This document shows positions 13,948 through 14,049 of a DNA stretch of 14,049 nt, piece after piece; the first letter of the stretch is position 1, and the number at the start of each line of letters is the position of its first letter. Location: assembly GCA_963575675.1 (NCBI GenBank), contig CAUYUA010000273.1, positions 1 to 14,049 of the forward strand, in the 5' to 3' direction. A model generated the notes under the pieces. The model was not told the DNA's origin, made no database searches, and was given only the letters and a program-made list of their open reading frames with translations. Source of the stretch: CAUYUA01 sp963575675. Lineage in GTDB: Bacteria; Pseudomonadota; Alphaproteobacteria; Azospirillales; Azospirillaceae. Made by a program: the position numbers and the translations under genes.

Positions 13948-14049
13948 CGCATAGTTTTTGATTTTTTAAGCAAATCTTGTGAGTGGGATTTTGGAATTAA
14001 AAGTTGAAATGGTTCGGGGATTGCATCCTCAGTTGATCTGGTTAAGAAC

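Noticed and set aside
13979..14049. Possible start of a next gene after cheD (GTG 13979, TTG 13991 or ATG 14009, same frame, open to the window end)
   Set aside because: Only about 20 codons are visible, without a clear ribosome site or a recognisable N-terminus, so it cannot be supported.

Overview
The window looks like the chromosome of an alphaproteobacterium with medium G+C content. The evidence is the single-domain gshA-type glutamate-cysteine ligase common in that class, a SUF cluster with SufU and SufT, an electron-transfer-flavoprotein:ubiquinone oxidoreductase, and a cheR-cheB-cheD chemotaxis block. This placement is inferred from protein families read by eye. I see no phage, transposase, toxin-antitoxin, CRISPR or secretion genes, so most of the window is housekeeping.

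Layout. Bases 1-459 hold no recognisable gene but contain two copies of a structured repeat and a terminator-like hairpin. gshA follows (460-1827, +). Next comes an unusual multi-hairpin leader (1875-1951), then a SAM-dependent methyltransferase of unknown substrate (1988-3283, +). A third repeat copy lies between that gene and the convergent suf cluster. The suf genes are on the minus strand in the order sufD, sufS, sufU, sufT (6960 down to 3543), tightly packed or overlapping, but with no sufB or sufC in front of sufD. A 533-base divergent spacer (6961-7493) holds an 11-bp inverted repeat, a 20-bp tandem repeat and candidate promoters. On the plus strand come an RlmD/TrmA-type RNA uracil-5-methyltransferase (7494-8840), tRNA-Pro(GGG) (9007-9083), ETF-QO (9293-10930), cheR (11062-11913), cheB in two pieces (12139-12522 and about 12542-13249) and cheD (13246-13947).

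How the genes work together. SufS takes sulfur from cysteine and SufU relays it. SufD belongs to the SufBCD scaffold, whose other subunits must be encoded elsewhere. SufT helps maturation. ETF-QO and the RlmD-like enzyme both carry the cysteine ligands for [4Fe-4S] clusters, so they are likely clients of Fe-S assembly. CheR and CheB methylate and demethylate chemoreceptors, and CheD deamidates them.

Points that stand out: (a) cheB is broken at the receiver/methylesterase boundary by two separate reading-frame changes; (b) a roughly 75-base intergenic repeat keeps its stems while its bases change; (c) the leader before the methyltransferase has mutually exclusive pairings ending in an intrinsic terminator, like an attenuator; (d) sufDSUT stands without sufBC. 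None is proven from sequence alone.
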